A stretch of DNA of 64,000 nt from Asterias rubens. Taxonomy: Eukaryota > Echinodermata > Asteroidea > Forcipulatida > Asteriidae. The stretch is taken from positions 21,041,195 through 21,105,194 of the forward strand of contig NC_047068.1 in the NCBI RefSeq assembly GCF_902459465.1. Direction: 5' to 3'. Positions 1-11,240 of the stretch are shown in pieces (positions within the stretch are counted from its first letter, which is position 1; each line of letters opens with the position of its first letter). Both the position numbers and the translations under genes were made by a program. Below the pieces are notes generated by a model that saw only the letters and a program-made list of their open reading frames with translations, did no database searches and was not told the origin of the DNA.

Positions 1-1889
1 TTTAATAAATATTGAAAAGAGATCTTTTCAATGTTTATTAAAGGCCCACAGAAAAGATGAGTCCATAGGCCTTCATGCATTCAATATAGCTGCCTCCCGA
101 GGTATAGGTCCCAGAGATTGCTTCCCAACCACTGTGCATCTCCATAGGTCTCTGTTGTTTGTTGATGTCCTACTGCTGCCTCATCAGCCTCATCACAGAA
201 GTGCTAATTGTCTTCAAACCACCTTTTTCAGGTCCATCTTTGGGTCTGATTCCTGCAATGTTTCCTTCTATGATAATTTTGGGCCTTAACAAATAGTAAA
301 GATGTTTTCTTTTGCAAATTCCACACAGTTAAAAAATGATCAAGATGACAACCAGTTAATATGGTGAAGAAGTGGGTGAAATGGCCCATCAAGAAGAATA
401 TGAGATGGCCACCAGTTGACTATAGAAAAACATGGGATATATGACTCACCAGAAACAAAAACAGTGGGGGGGGGGATGGTGACCCACTACGAGGAGAAAG
501 TAATAGGGATTGCCCATCGCTTCCATCAATGCACAAACACTTGGTATTGGAAGGTACCAATACCCCCACACTATTTCAATCACTTCATTCATCATCCTTC
601 CTTTAAAATTGGTAAAAATAGTTGATTAAGTTAACATTTAATTAAACAATTAATTAACATGTACTTGTTCTATTTTAATGATGTTGAGATGTTCTATTTG
701 TTTGTTCGTTTGACTGAGTGTCCACTGTTTGTGAATGTTGCATTGTGTTGTTTTGTATCAGTCATTGTTCTCTCCTTAAAGTTTAGTTTCTTGCTCTTAG
801 CACAAGTCAGTGATAATGTTTGTCCTGACTTCTTTGTTCATTGTCACTGTAACATTGTATGCTGGCACAACAACACTCTTTTTTCCACAGACATTTCCAT
901 AGACATTTCCATAGACATTTCCACAGACACATTTTTCCATAGACACATTTCATTTGCTGGCATATCTTTATAAACTTGATGATGGTTTTCCTCATTGGTT
1001 GGTAACTTGTCTCAACTGTCTTGAAAGTTCTCAGTTCACATTGATTTTCCATAATTGATCTTGACTGTTCACTGTAACATTGTTGCTAGCACATATCTTG
1101 ACAACTTGAGGCTTTTCATCCTTAAAATGTCCTTGTATATATCAATTATTTGTCCCATAGAAAGCATAATGCGATTAACTGGTTTTAAGTTGACTAAAAT
1201 GTTAAATTCGAACAGATTTTCATGCATCCACACATTTTCATATTTTAATACAATGATCAAGTACTGATAATTGTTAATCAGTAAAGGGCAACAAATAAAT
1301 CAGATCACTAAGAGCAACGTATCACATTGTTTTTAAATCAGCAGACATTGTTTTTGGGCATGGATAATTAAAGTCATGGTGTTTCAAACAATCCTGGTTT
1401 GGTTGGTTCACATGTTCCAAAGAATTCGCACAATCCGGGTCACTCTTGTTTGTGTGCAGTAAATTCCATAAATGTCAGGTGGCTTTTCGGATATCCAATT
1501 CCTGAGAAAATATTTTGAAGTCTTTAGTTGCCTTAGCATGGCTAATTTTGAAGCCACTGTTCAAATGAAGAAGTAGTCCTCGAAAATGTTCACATCGCAG
1601 AAGTCTCAGTCCCTAAGAAATGGTGCTTTGAATGGTCTGTTTATTTGTACAAAATATGTTTGAATGCAGTGTTTTTGTTCAAGTTGTTTATGTTTAATGA
1701 TTGTTACAAATTGTTCTTATTTTTAACCTACATTTATTTACCAATAACTTGTTTTTAAAAGTCATCCAACATCACTTTCATTCGTCAATTCATCTATCAC
1801 TTTAAACATTCACTCACATCCTTTCAAAATTTCTTACATGATTTTTATACCAAGTGAGGATACTGGACTTTGGCTATTACCAAATTAGT
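1..1889. other. Non-coding stretch, no gene recognised
   Basis: No open frame here resembles a known family, and none joins to a neighbour through convincing splice sites. The longest open frames (about 416-625 and 659-973 on plus) are low-complexity or AT-rich and lack family signatures. Only a short 12-bp tandem repeat near 888-945 stands out. Confidence 0.5.
888..945 (+). repeat. Short tandem repeat, ~12-bp unit
   Basis: About four to five imperfect copies of AGACATTTCCAT, some with A-to-C changes and one T-rich expansion. It explains the repeated short peptide motifs seen when either strand is translated here. Confidence 0.7.
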
Positions 1890-1924
1890 ACCCTGCCTTC
1901 AAAGAGATGGCTCAAAGGATGGTA

Positions 1925-3885
1925 TAAAAAGTTGCCTCCTTTTGAGGATTAAGAGGCTCATGATATTTGCTGAAACACGGAGGACTACAAATTCCTCAAT
2001 TAGCCAATGGAAACAAAGACAACAATGAAAACTTACACCAAGTATAGTATCCAGGCATAAAACTATCTGCACGGTTACAAATACATGAATGATATTCAAG
2101 TCAACAGCAAAATACCTTATCAAACACAAAAACATTGTTTTGTCATTGAGAATTAACTAGGGTTCCAGCCCCCCCCCCCCCACCCCCCTCACTGAGAACT
2201 AAGAAGTTCCCATGCGAGCCTTGTGAACTTCTAAAAGTAGAGCACGGTATGTAGGTTGACATTTGGCAACAATGAGGACTAAGAATTCCCCAAAATAAGG
2301 ATGTTGACTCTACACCAATGACCAAGGTAATCCACCAACAACACAAAGGATAATAAATCCCCAGGTAGCCAAAGAAAGTGACAGAGAAGACAGATGAACA
2401 GTTAACTTAATATTATTACACAAAACAATAAAATGATGATGCAAAAAATACACCGCCTTAATCTTAAGGAGGTCTATGCCTTGAAATAGAAAATTTTGGA
2501 TGTCTTCTAAATACATGAGTCCTTAAGGTATTACACATAGGCCTATAGTAGGCTACAGATGGGTCCATATGCCTTAAAATACATAAAAATGGGTCAAATT
2601 AATGATCTTAAGATGCGCATCTTAAGATGAATAATTTGGCAAATATATAGGCAGGAAGAGATCAGCATACACATGATACAAGGATTAAACTTACAACTCA
2701 TGTTTTATCATAGCCCTAAACATGAACACAAGTTAGATTTTATTTCTATGAACCTACTTCAGTTTACCTCAAAGTTTGTTAATAAGACGACAACTCCATC
2801 TATTAGGAGGAGATTATTTACACTAACCAATTCTGGGGATTAAGGATTCCTCAGATGAGCCAATATAGGCAGGAAGAGATCAAACACACTTGATACACGG
2901 AATAAATCCTTACCCAAACCCAAAAAATAATTTCTAAGAACCCTAACACAAGTGAGATTATATTTATATATGACCCTACTTTAGGAGGGGATTATTTGTA
3001 TTGACTAGTTTGGGGGACTAAGGATTCCTCAGATGAGCCAATATAGGCAGGAAGAGACCAGACACAGTTGATACACGCATTAAATCCTTACGCAAACCCA
3101 CAAAATAATTTCTCAGACCCCTAACACAAGTGAGATTATATTTATATGACCCTACTTTAGGAGGGGATTATTTGTATTGACTAGTTTTGGGGATTAAGGA
3201 TTCCTCAGATGAGCCAAAAAAAATAGGCAGTAAGGGATCAGATAGGCTACACTTAATACAAAGATTAAATCCTACACTACCCATAAAACATAATTTCTCA
3301 GAACCCTAACACAGGTGAGATTATATTTGACCCGATTACCAGATGGCGACCACAACGTTTTTAAATATTAACAACTCTAATTAAGAGGTGGGATATTATA
3401 TTATTTGCATTGACCAATTATGAGGATTGAGGATTCCTCAGATTGGCCAATATGGGCAGGAAGAGATAAGATTACAGCTCATCAATTACGATTTCTCAGA
3501 GCCCTAACACAAGTGAGGTTATGTGTATATGACCCTACTTCAGTTTACCCCAAACAGCTCCATCTATTAAGAGAAGATTAATTGTTAAATTCTGAAGATT
3601 AAGGACTCCTCAGATGAGCCAATTATACAGGAAGATCAGATACACAAGATACAAAGAAAACCCCATAACAACATTTGATGTGTTTTAATACCAAAAACCT
3701 AATAATATTCATTTAGTTGTTTTTGTGTTTACTCATCATAGCCTACAGCAGCCTTTACCTGTTGTTATTAAACACATCTTTTAAGGAGACCACAACGTTT
3801 AACATGACAACAGCTCCACTATAAGTTGATTGTAATGACCAATATTATTATGAGGATTAAGAATTCCTCAATAAGGCCATCAGAA
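1925..3885 (-). repeat. Diverged tandem array, ~177-bp unit
   Basis: The phrase GGATTAAGGATTCCTCAGATG and close variants recurs near 2840, 3020, 3197, 3427, 3603 and 3857, with looser relatives near 1940 and 2275-2360. Spacing is about 176-180 bp between the best copies and longer where insertions occurred. Each good unit also holds an AGGAAGAG block, an AACCCTAACACAAGTGAG block and a GACCCTACTT block. Read on minus, the central units carry a TTGTGTTAG / GTAAGG pair that looks like an acceptor and donor around about 30 nt, but the enclosed frames contain stops in some copies. Not recognised as a known element. Confidence 0.65.
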
Positions 3886-4253
3886 AATAAGAGACAAGAC
3901 AAAGTACACATCTTACAGTGAGTGTTGCCACAACACATTCACTTGTCCTCATTGAGGGACTGGCATACAGCCAATACACAGAGGATAACCAATCCGCAAT
4001 TATGCCAAAAGAAAACAATACACAGAAAATTAGTAACAATCTTTCCATGTAAGAGTACATTTCTGAGATTGTAAAACTCATGCATACTTCCATTCACTCA
4101 AACATTTTCACTTCATCCAAATAGGTCTATCATTCCTAAAAAAAACTTTAAAATGTACACTCAATTTTATATTTATTGTTAAAAACTTATGATACTGAAG
4201 GTTCTAGCCGTTAATTTCAAACCTATTTATTTTGCTATTAGTTGTTGAGCAAT

Positions 4254-5126
4254 TTATATGTCTGTTGTTTGTTTTGGTTCTGTAATGTTTGATGTTATGT
4301 TGTTGTTGGTGTTTGTTTTATTTTTGCACCATTTCATTGTCCATTGCTCGTGAAGAGAAATTAATTTATTACTCTTCAAAGTCTTTAAACAGCTGTGAAT
4401 TTGTTCTTTTTCCGAAGAGTTGGCTTCCTCCGCGAATACAAACTTAAAAGTTTTTTTAAACTGCCAAGTCTGTTATTAATGTCAGCTTAATTCAGTTCAG
4501 TTCAGTTTATTTCCACTCAATCAGTGGAATGAGGAGAATGTGGATTAACTCAACGTTGTTGTCGGAGATATGCGTTGACGCGTTCTTGGGTCGTGACCTC
4601 TATTCATTGTCAACTCCGAAATGAGATTCAGGTGTTTCACACAATAGTTAATGTTATACAATTTCCATTGTGTAGTGAGCCTCTATGCTGCATTCAAGTT
4701 CTGTTTTAATTGGATTAACTTAAGCCATTTACATGTCTAGACCACAAATATCTTCATAACACTGACACATATTAAATTATTTAAGAATGCACAATCTGTG
4801 AAATGTTTTAGTAGGCTAGACAGACCCAAAGGGTCAGGAATGTTTTGTACTGAGTTACCGCAGAACATGACACTCATTTTACATGATAGTTTAGAACAAA
4901 ATTCTCAGTAGCAATTAATGTTCCCTTGGTATTTACTAATTACTAACATACATACCCCAAGTTCCTCCGGTTTCTTTCGGGCATTTTTGTAATTCACTTG
5001 ACGTTTACAACGCTTTGAAAACTCACCAAACTTCTCCGCTGTGTTCCGATGATATGAGCCTTCACGCCTATACAACTTCCATGGTTTCATTGTGAGCTTG
5101 GTCCCGTGAGAAATTACTGCCTTCAT
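4254..5126 (-). CDS. Possible small two-exon gene, unknown product
   Basis: Candidate exon 1 is 5126-4956: 57 codons from an ATG, ending LGG at a GTATGT donor, basic, with the stretch KFGEFSKRCKRQVNYKNARK. Candidate exon 2 is 4442-4254: 62 codons and a TAA, beginning FVFAEEANSSEKEQ, entered through a TTTTAAG acceptor with a weak pyrimidine tract. Phases match (0/0), giving 119 residues. An AATAAA lies about 25 bp past the stop on minus. No signal peptide, membrane segment or family signature is visible. The second exon's tail is Asn/Thr-rich and could be chance. The upstream side (5130-6400) is locally richer in CpG, which would suit a promoter. I do not recognise the product; this is a weak model. 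Confidence 0.3.
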
Positions 5127-7400
5127 TGCAAAGTTTCCCGGTTATATTGTCCTCCGCCGAGATGAAAAAGACGCCAGGTCCATCAGCAAACGTTTCTGGT
5201 CAATGTATGAGAATAAAAAAATAAAAACATAGCGCGAGAAAAGGAATATTCATGTGAACAAATTTTCACAGAATTTTAATAAAGTCAGTTCTGCATTAAA
5301 ATCTCACTGCTACTGAAAAAAAACGCACCAGATTAGAGTCACTTTTGCGTTTTTCTTCGGGGCGCCGGCGGTTCACTCAAAATTATATCATTGCGCGTCA
5401 TTAAAAATTCTTCAAATTGCACGTTTTGTCCAACAAAATTTATATTATTCTTGTAAACTGTTCTCAATATGGCCCAAGGAAGATAACTATTTGTCTGTTT
5501 GTTTTGTTTTCTATTTTTAAATCTGAAACAAATAAACCTATTTTCCCTTGATGCGAAGGAATACTGACCTTTTCACAACCCACGAGGAGAGTGGAGAATG
5601 CCGTCTGCTAAAATTTTAGGGGAACCATTTAAGGCTCGCCATTGGTCAACAGTGTGACAAACCTGCTATCTGATTGGCTAATTAAGAATGCGTTATGCAA
5701 ATATCCTCACGATGGTCACATGCTGAGCTATTAATAACCATATCGAAAACAATTGAAAGCGTTGCTCTTGACTGGTTTCCTGCTAATTTTTAAAGTTTAG
5801 TAGCAAGTAAGTCGTTTGGTAACCAGTGCTGTGTACTAATTGAGCATGTGACTATGATATCCAAATAGAGTGTTCTTCAGCCGCAGTTCAATCGTTTGTT
5901 TGCTTTATTTTTTTCTGTGTGTTATTTTAGTGACATAGACGCGCAAGATGATGAACCCTGATATTTAGAAACGGATACAAACATCATTTCCAAATTATTG
6001 TGAAATCACTGAACAGTCAGGAAGGAACACCTTTTCTATGTATTTTTGCGGAGAAAAAAACTTTTGTTGAAGAGGGGTGCTGTAGACATTACTGTAGACA
6101 ATGTTGTTGATTGTAGTGTTCTATTGGCCTAACTGTAGTCCGCGAAACAAAGTGGGAAAACTGGTAGAAATTATAAACACATGAAACCCGTGCAACCCTG
6201 GATACAATGCGCTCAGCCAGCGAACTTTGACCTTTGTTTATGTAAACAACGGCAACCGACCCGACACAGAAACTGGGGGCGCCCTGTCACTGTTGTTGGC
6301 TAAGCAAAGCTGCTTATGCATAATTTAACTCTTGGCTCGAGGAAGAAACTTTGATTGGATTTTGTTACAATGTCACACTAGAATCGAAATAAAAAAGAGC
6401 CCGTTTGTCTGGGAACTCTCTCAATGGAAGTTCTGGTGATTTTTTCCATTTTTCCGGGTAAGTGACAAAATTAGTTTAGACATGTTTTCAGTTACTTTTT
6501 ACACGTTGTGCGATTGGTCGAGTGTTCTGTAATGTAGCGGACAGGTGTCAAACATCTGTCTGAATACACCTGTAAAATTGATTGATGTCCACCCGGCCAC
6601 GTACCGTACCATAGGTTCAGGCTAGTTTAATTGCTCCATGGTTCAGGGAATCAATATGTCAATAACAACACGAAGAAGGACAATAAATCATAGAGCAAGA
6701 AACAAACCTTGCAAAAATACTCTTTGTTTTTAAAATATATTTTGCTCTTAAAAGCGGTTGATTGTGCCGTTGTGGCAGGTGACAATTTTCTTATGTGTGC
6801 ATAACAAACATTAAAACCCCTCCTGTTTTCCTTGCAAGTTCCCGACCCTAGTTTATCAGCAGCTATTTTGCACAGCCTTATCTGGGGTTCATCTGTATAC
6901 ACAAAGTTTTGGTGGCTTGTATTGGACTCAGATGAGCTCAGTAACAGCGGGTTTTGTACTACTGAATTTTATTTTTCATATTTTTTTGCATCTTCAGGTT
7001 TGTAGCTATAATTATAGGCGGAGATGCAAATGTCAATTACATAAGTTCTGGTAGTGGTAGAATGTTATCAGTCTCCATTTGCAGTACAGTGAGTTGGTCA
7101 TTCATATACATGGATTGGTAATTAATTGATATGCATGTATATAATAAAGAATTTGCAGTTTACAGTTTGTGTTTGGTAATGCTTTACACCCATTTTATTC
7201 ATAGATTCGATATAAGAAAGTTGGCACATCTCAAAACATATAAAATTAAAAGTTTTCACACAAAATTAAAACATTCCCCAATGATAAAGATGACCAGTAC
7301 AGTAGTTTACCTACCAGAAAGATCCTGGAATGCACATACAGGGTCACTTCAATCACCATTGTTTTTATATTTGAATAATTTTACCTTCTTACGCTACGGG
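5127..7400. other. Non-coding region with local CpG-containing stretch
   Basis: Between the possible small minus gene and the xylose isomerase relic. 5340-5400 and 6180-6320 contain CpG-richer patches in an AT-rich background, which could be promoter DNA. A possible tiny first exon at 6424-6457 on plus (ATG, hydrophobic MEVLVIFSIFP, then GTAAGT) could be a relic of a signal-peptide exon, but nothing ties it to 7401. No other gene seen. Confidence 0.4.
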
Positions 7401-8956
7401 ATTGGGAAGATAGAGTACATGTACAAACCAGGGGCTGGGCTGACTGAAGTGTTGTGCTTTAAACATTACAATGCAAAGTAAGGAGGTAAGAATGTGTCAG
7501 AGAAATCTGTCTCCTTGCTGTTGTGTTGAAAACCTAAATAAAAGTGACGAAGAGCTTGTGATTATGATAACTGACAGAACCCCAGCCACTTCGGGAGAGA
7601 AAAGCCTTCCCAGCTAAAACTGTATTTATTTTAGTAGCGCTTCAATGTTTTTAACTTAAAATGCGTCCATATTAAAACATATCATTTGAATATATATATA
7701 TAATTATAACTTTTAACACTTTTCTATTTTGTCAATAAAAAAAGTTTGGAAATGGTAGTATCTCAAACCCTGCCAGATTTTGTAAACAATCATAGAAGTT
7801 CTATATTATTACTTTCTTGTTTTCAGGTGATCCATGGGCATTCAATGGAGGCATGGCTACTACTGGCATACCTTCAGGGGAGTTGGCTTGGATCCCTTTG
7901 GAATGCCAACCCTAAAGAGACCATGGGATGATGGTGAGTTTGTTTCTAGTCATGGACAAAGATGAAATCAAGCATGCAACTTTTCAGCTGATCATGGCCC
8001 AATCTCAAAAGCTGTTTAGCAGAAAATTATGCTTAGCAACTTCCTATGCTAAGCAAGAAATGAGTGGAGTACCAGCCCCAGCAATGGTAAATGTACGGTA
8101 TTTTGGCTGGTAACCTAATTTCACATAAAAATATATCTTGTCTCATTTCAAAGCAGTAGTCTAACTGTAAGTTAACATATGTTGGAAATCTGTAAGCATC
8201 TACTTTACTTAAGCTGAGAATAAAATTAGAATTGCAATAACTTTTAGCCACTTGTTTAATTTTAGGAACCGAGCGCATGGCAATGCAAAGAGCAGCTCTG
8301 AGGTGCTTTTGAATTTTTTAGTAAACTTGGAGTCAAGTACTGGACTTTCCATGACAGGTTTGTTGAAGTTATTTACCAACAATTTAAAACTTTAACCCTA
8401 ACAAGTAGATTAGAATAATAAAATAATTGCTCAGTGTAAAAGGTTACAAATTATGGAATTAGACATAAATGAAACGAAGGAAGACCAGTTTTTAAAAGCC
8501 TGGAGGGTATCAAAATGATCATGCACTGCCACCTCTAAAGCACTTTAGTACAGTTGCAAAGATAACAGCTTGCCACCTCAATTGTGATGTTGGAGCTTTT
8601 CAAACTATTGTTTCTTGCAGAAGAATTGTAGAAGGATTGTGATGGGTAAAGGTTGATAAACTTTGAAGCCTTTTAGTTGCAAATACGTATCAACCTTTAC
8701 CAATCACAATCCTTCAACAAAAATAATTTTTAGCCGAACTCCCCCTTAAATGAGTAGCCTGACGAGTAGCCTGAAGACATATAATCCCCAACAATCCATT
8801 GTTTTGATTTCTTTGACAGGGATGTAGCTCCTGAAGGTGCAACACTGGAAGAGACAAACAGTAATCTTGACGAGATAACACACCTAGCTATGGAACTAAT
8901 AGCAAAGACAGGTGTAAAACTTCTGTGGAATATCTGCAATCTCTTTGCCAATCCAG
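7401..8956 (+). pseudogene. Xylose isomerase pseudogene, 3'-truncated
   Basis: Four exon remnants match xylose isomerase (xylA family; D-xylose to D-xylulose, TIM-barrel metalloenzyme). 7401-7485 reads KPGAGLTEVLCFKHYNAK. 7827-7933 reads [11 protein letters not shown], then in another frame [14 protein letters not shown] and RPWDDG. 8266-8357 reads ERMAMQRAALRCF, then after a shift EFFSKLGVKYWTFHDR. 8820-8956 reads DVAPEGATLEETNSNLDE through LLWNICNLFANP in one clean frame. The HDRD motif is split by an intron whose phase still fits. Damage: an apparent 4-bp TAAG insertion at about 7479-7482 creating a stop; loss of roughly five codons with a frame change near 7860; an extra T in the 8307-8310 run. 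After 8956 there is no donor, and the metal-binding C-terminal half is not seen downstream. Introns show it was a resident eukaryotic gene, not bacterial contamination. Confidence 0.85.
8626..8720. repeat. 95-nt near-perfect hairpin
   Basis: Arm 8626-8658 pairs with 8688-8720 at 31 of 33 positions, with a 29-nt loop. It lies in the last intron of the xylose isomerase relic. Size and pairing resemble a small foldback element or a precursor-like hairpin; no further evidence of function. Confidence 0.85.
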
Positions 8957-9267
8957 GGCTTCAAGAAACTAATTTGCATAAGAACACACTGAAGTGTAAA
9001 GTAATTTCATGAGAAAAATAATGGTTGCAAAATTGTTTTTAACTGAATCTTAATAAACTTCCTTACATATCAGGATCGCTTTGTTCAAACAATTATGATA
9101 ATTAATATGTAAAAGTTTACTCAATACTTGTTTTTCATATCACAGTGATTGATCAAAGACTCGTAACAATGTTACTAAGACATCACAATGTGTACGCGAG
9201 AGCCACATAAAAACTTCCTCGTGGAATTTATTTCAATAACACAAACTACACATTTTATAGGAATGGC

Positions 9268-9332
9268 TGGTTTGGTAGGGGGGTGGACGGTTGGGTGGGG
9301 TGTGGTTAGGTGGTGGGTTGGGGTGGCTGGTC
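9268..9332 (+). repeat. G-rich low-complexity tract
   Basis: Repeated GGTTGGG, GGGGTGG and GGTGGG blocks with almost no C. The plus strand could in principle form a G-quadruplex. Confidence 0.6.
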
Positions 9333-10601
9333 TATTACCGTCATAGTTTGATTGCAGACAAGAATGAGTATCTTTCTAGTCATTAAATGTTGTTCATAAT
9401 CCTTGTTTATTAGCAGGTCTTACTATTTTATTAGAAATTGTATCATATACAAAACATTTTTCAAACTATACAATTTCAACACTACATTTATCATTTTTTT
9501 GGCAGTTAATTTGTTTGTGAATGTAAAGTGGGCCTTACTTTATGTATAAACAATCTCCAAAATTCATTAGATACAATAGACTAAACCACAGACAATATGC
9601 AGGCTGTTAAACACATTAAACAAAATATTAATTTGTGTATCTATTTCTACCTCCTGCTGAGTTTTAGGCTAAAATATAAACCACAATATCATTTTGTAAT
9701 TGGTAATTATTGCCCAAAGCCGGTTGCCACACTTTGAGTGACAAAGCATTCACGTTAAAACAAACATGTGGAAGTAACTTGGTACACAAGGTTTGCCACC
9801 TCAAGGTATGAAAGGACTAAATTTATATAGACATTCAAAGTACAAGTTTGAATTAATTCTGATTTTCCATCATATATCTTATTCAATCTCATTTACCCAA
9901 ACAACTTTTCAAATAAATGTTTTTTTTATAACTGTTCAGTAAAAAGCATATTTTTATCCCTGGTTTATCGAACACAGTGTATTGATATTTTTTTTTTTTG
10001 GGGGGGGGGATAAAGAATATAAAGTATATTTTAGCCCTACACATGTTTGTAGTGATCAAATCTCCTCAGGAGAAAAACAAATGTAATGCTTATGTTAATA
10101 AAAAGCTTTGATGCTTTTGGACTAAAAAAAAAAAAAAAATCCATTCAATAATTTTATTTCTGAAATATTGTTTAAATTACTACATGTACTTGACTAGGTA
10201 ATTTTTTTGTAGCTAAAAGTGATACAAAATCTTGAAATAGTTAGATTTAAGGCACACATAATCCAGAATTATTTTCTGCAAAAATATTAAGGTTTTAAAA
10301 TATCAAGTTTATTTAATTCATAGAACTCTGTGGTTGTGTTTCAACAATTTCATTTCTATTAATCTTACAATTAAATTATTTTATTGCATATTTTAATATA
10401 TTTAAATTATTTGATCCTTTGTTGTTTTTCTGTTTGATGTTTGTAGTGACTACAACCTTCAACACCATATCAGTACATGGTGTTTGTGTTTACATTAAAA
10501 AATGTATTTGGCTGGCTCCTTAGGTTCTCTGCCATCTCTGGACATTCTACAAAACTGTTTGAATGACCATGTTACTAATTATCCAACGTTTGTTTGTTTA
10601 A

Positions 10602-10985
10602 AGACTCCAGACACTATTGGCAACTGTCAAAGACCGGTCTTCTTAATTGGTGTATCTCAACATACGCACAAAGTAACAAACCTGTGAAAAGTTTAGCTCA
10701 ATTGGTCGTCGAAGTTGTGAGATAATTATTAATAGTGAAAGAAAAAACACCCTTGTCACTTGAAGTTGTGTGCTTTCAGATGCTTGATTTTGAGAGCTCA
10801 AAATCTAATTCTGAGGTCTCAAAATCAAATTCGTGGAAAATAACTTCTGTCTCAAAAACTGCATTACTTCAGAGGGAGCTGTTTCTCACAATGTTTTATA
10901 CTATCAACAGCTCCCCATACTTGTGACCAAGTAAGGTTTTATGCTTACAATTATTTTGCGTAATTACCAATAGTGTCCACTGCCA
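10602..10985. mobile_element. TTAA-flanked MITE, copy 1
   Basis: Left end follows TTAA and reads AGACTCCAGACACTATTGG; the right end is the inverted CCAATAGTGTCCACTGCC followed by ATTTAT, so the right TTAA appears mutated. The interior matches the copies at 19422 and 52058. It has no coding capacity. The TTAA target is typical of piggyBac-type elements, but the terminal sequence alone does not prove that family. Confidence 0.8.
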
Positions 10986-11240
10986 TTTATGGCATCAAAT
11001 CAGAACCATACAAAAAACTGTACACCAAATAATCAAGGGCACTTATATCCTGGAAATGTATAAAGGCATTAAATGATTATCATTAAAATAAATACTTAAG
11101 GTGCTATATAAACATGTCTATACTTGAACAAATAAATTGCAACAATTTATAAAATATATATAATGCAAAAAAATACCCTTTGAAAATATTGCAGAATAGA
11201 TTTTACCTTATTGTTTCTCTGATACTAAGAGTTCTGGACT

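Larger units (their letters stand above)
8957..11240. other. Intergenic AT-rich region
   Basis: Lies between the pseudogene and the 3' end of the TIR gene. It holds a G-rich GGTNGG-type stretch at about 9268-9332, homopolymer T/G and A runs near 9990 and 10125, and the MITE copy at 10602-10985. No coding exon was recognised on either strand; no continuation of xylose isomerase was found. Confidence 0.5.

Noticed and set aside
6424-6457. Signal-peptide first exon for the xylose isomerase gene
   Set aside because: The ATG, hydrophobic codons and GTAAGT are suggestive, but no sequence links it to 7401 and the segment is too short to judge, so it was not added to the pseudogene model.
7401-8956. 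Xylose isomerase as bacterial contamination or recent horizontal transfer
   Set aside because: The coding remnants are split by introns with consensus splice sites and matching phases, and their base composition resembles the surroundings.
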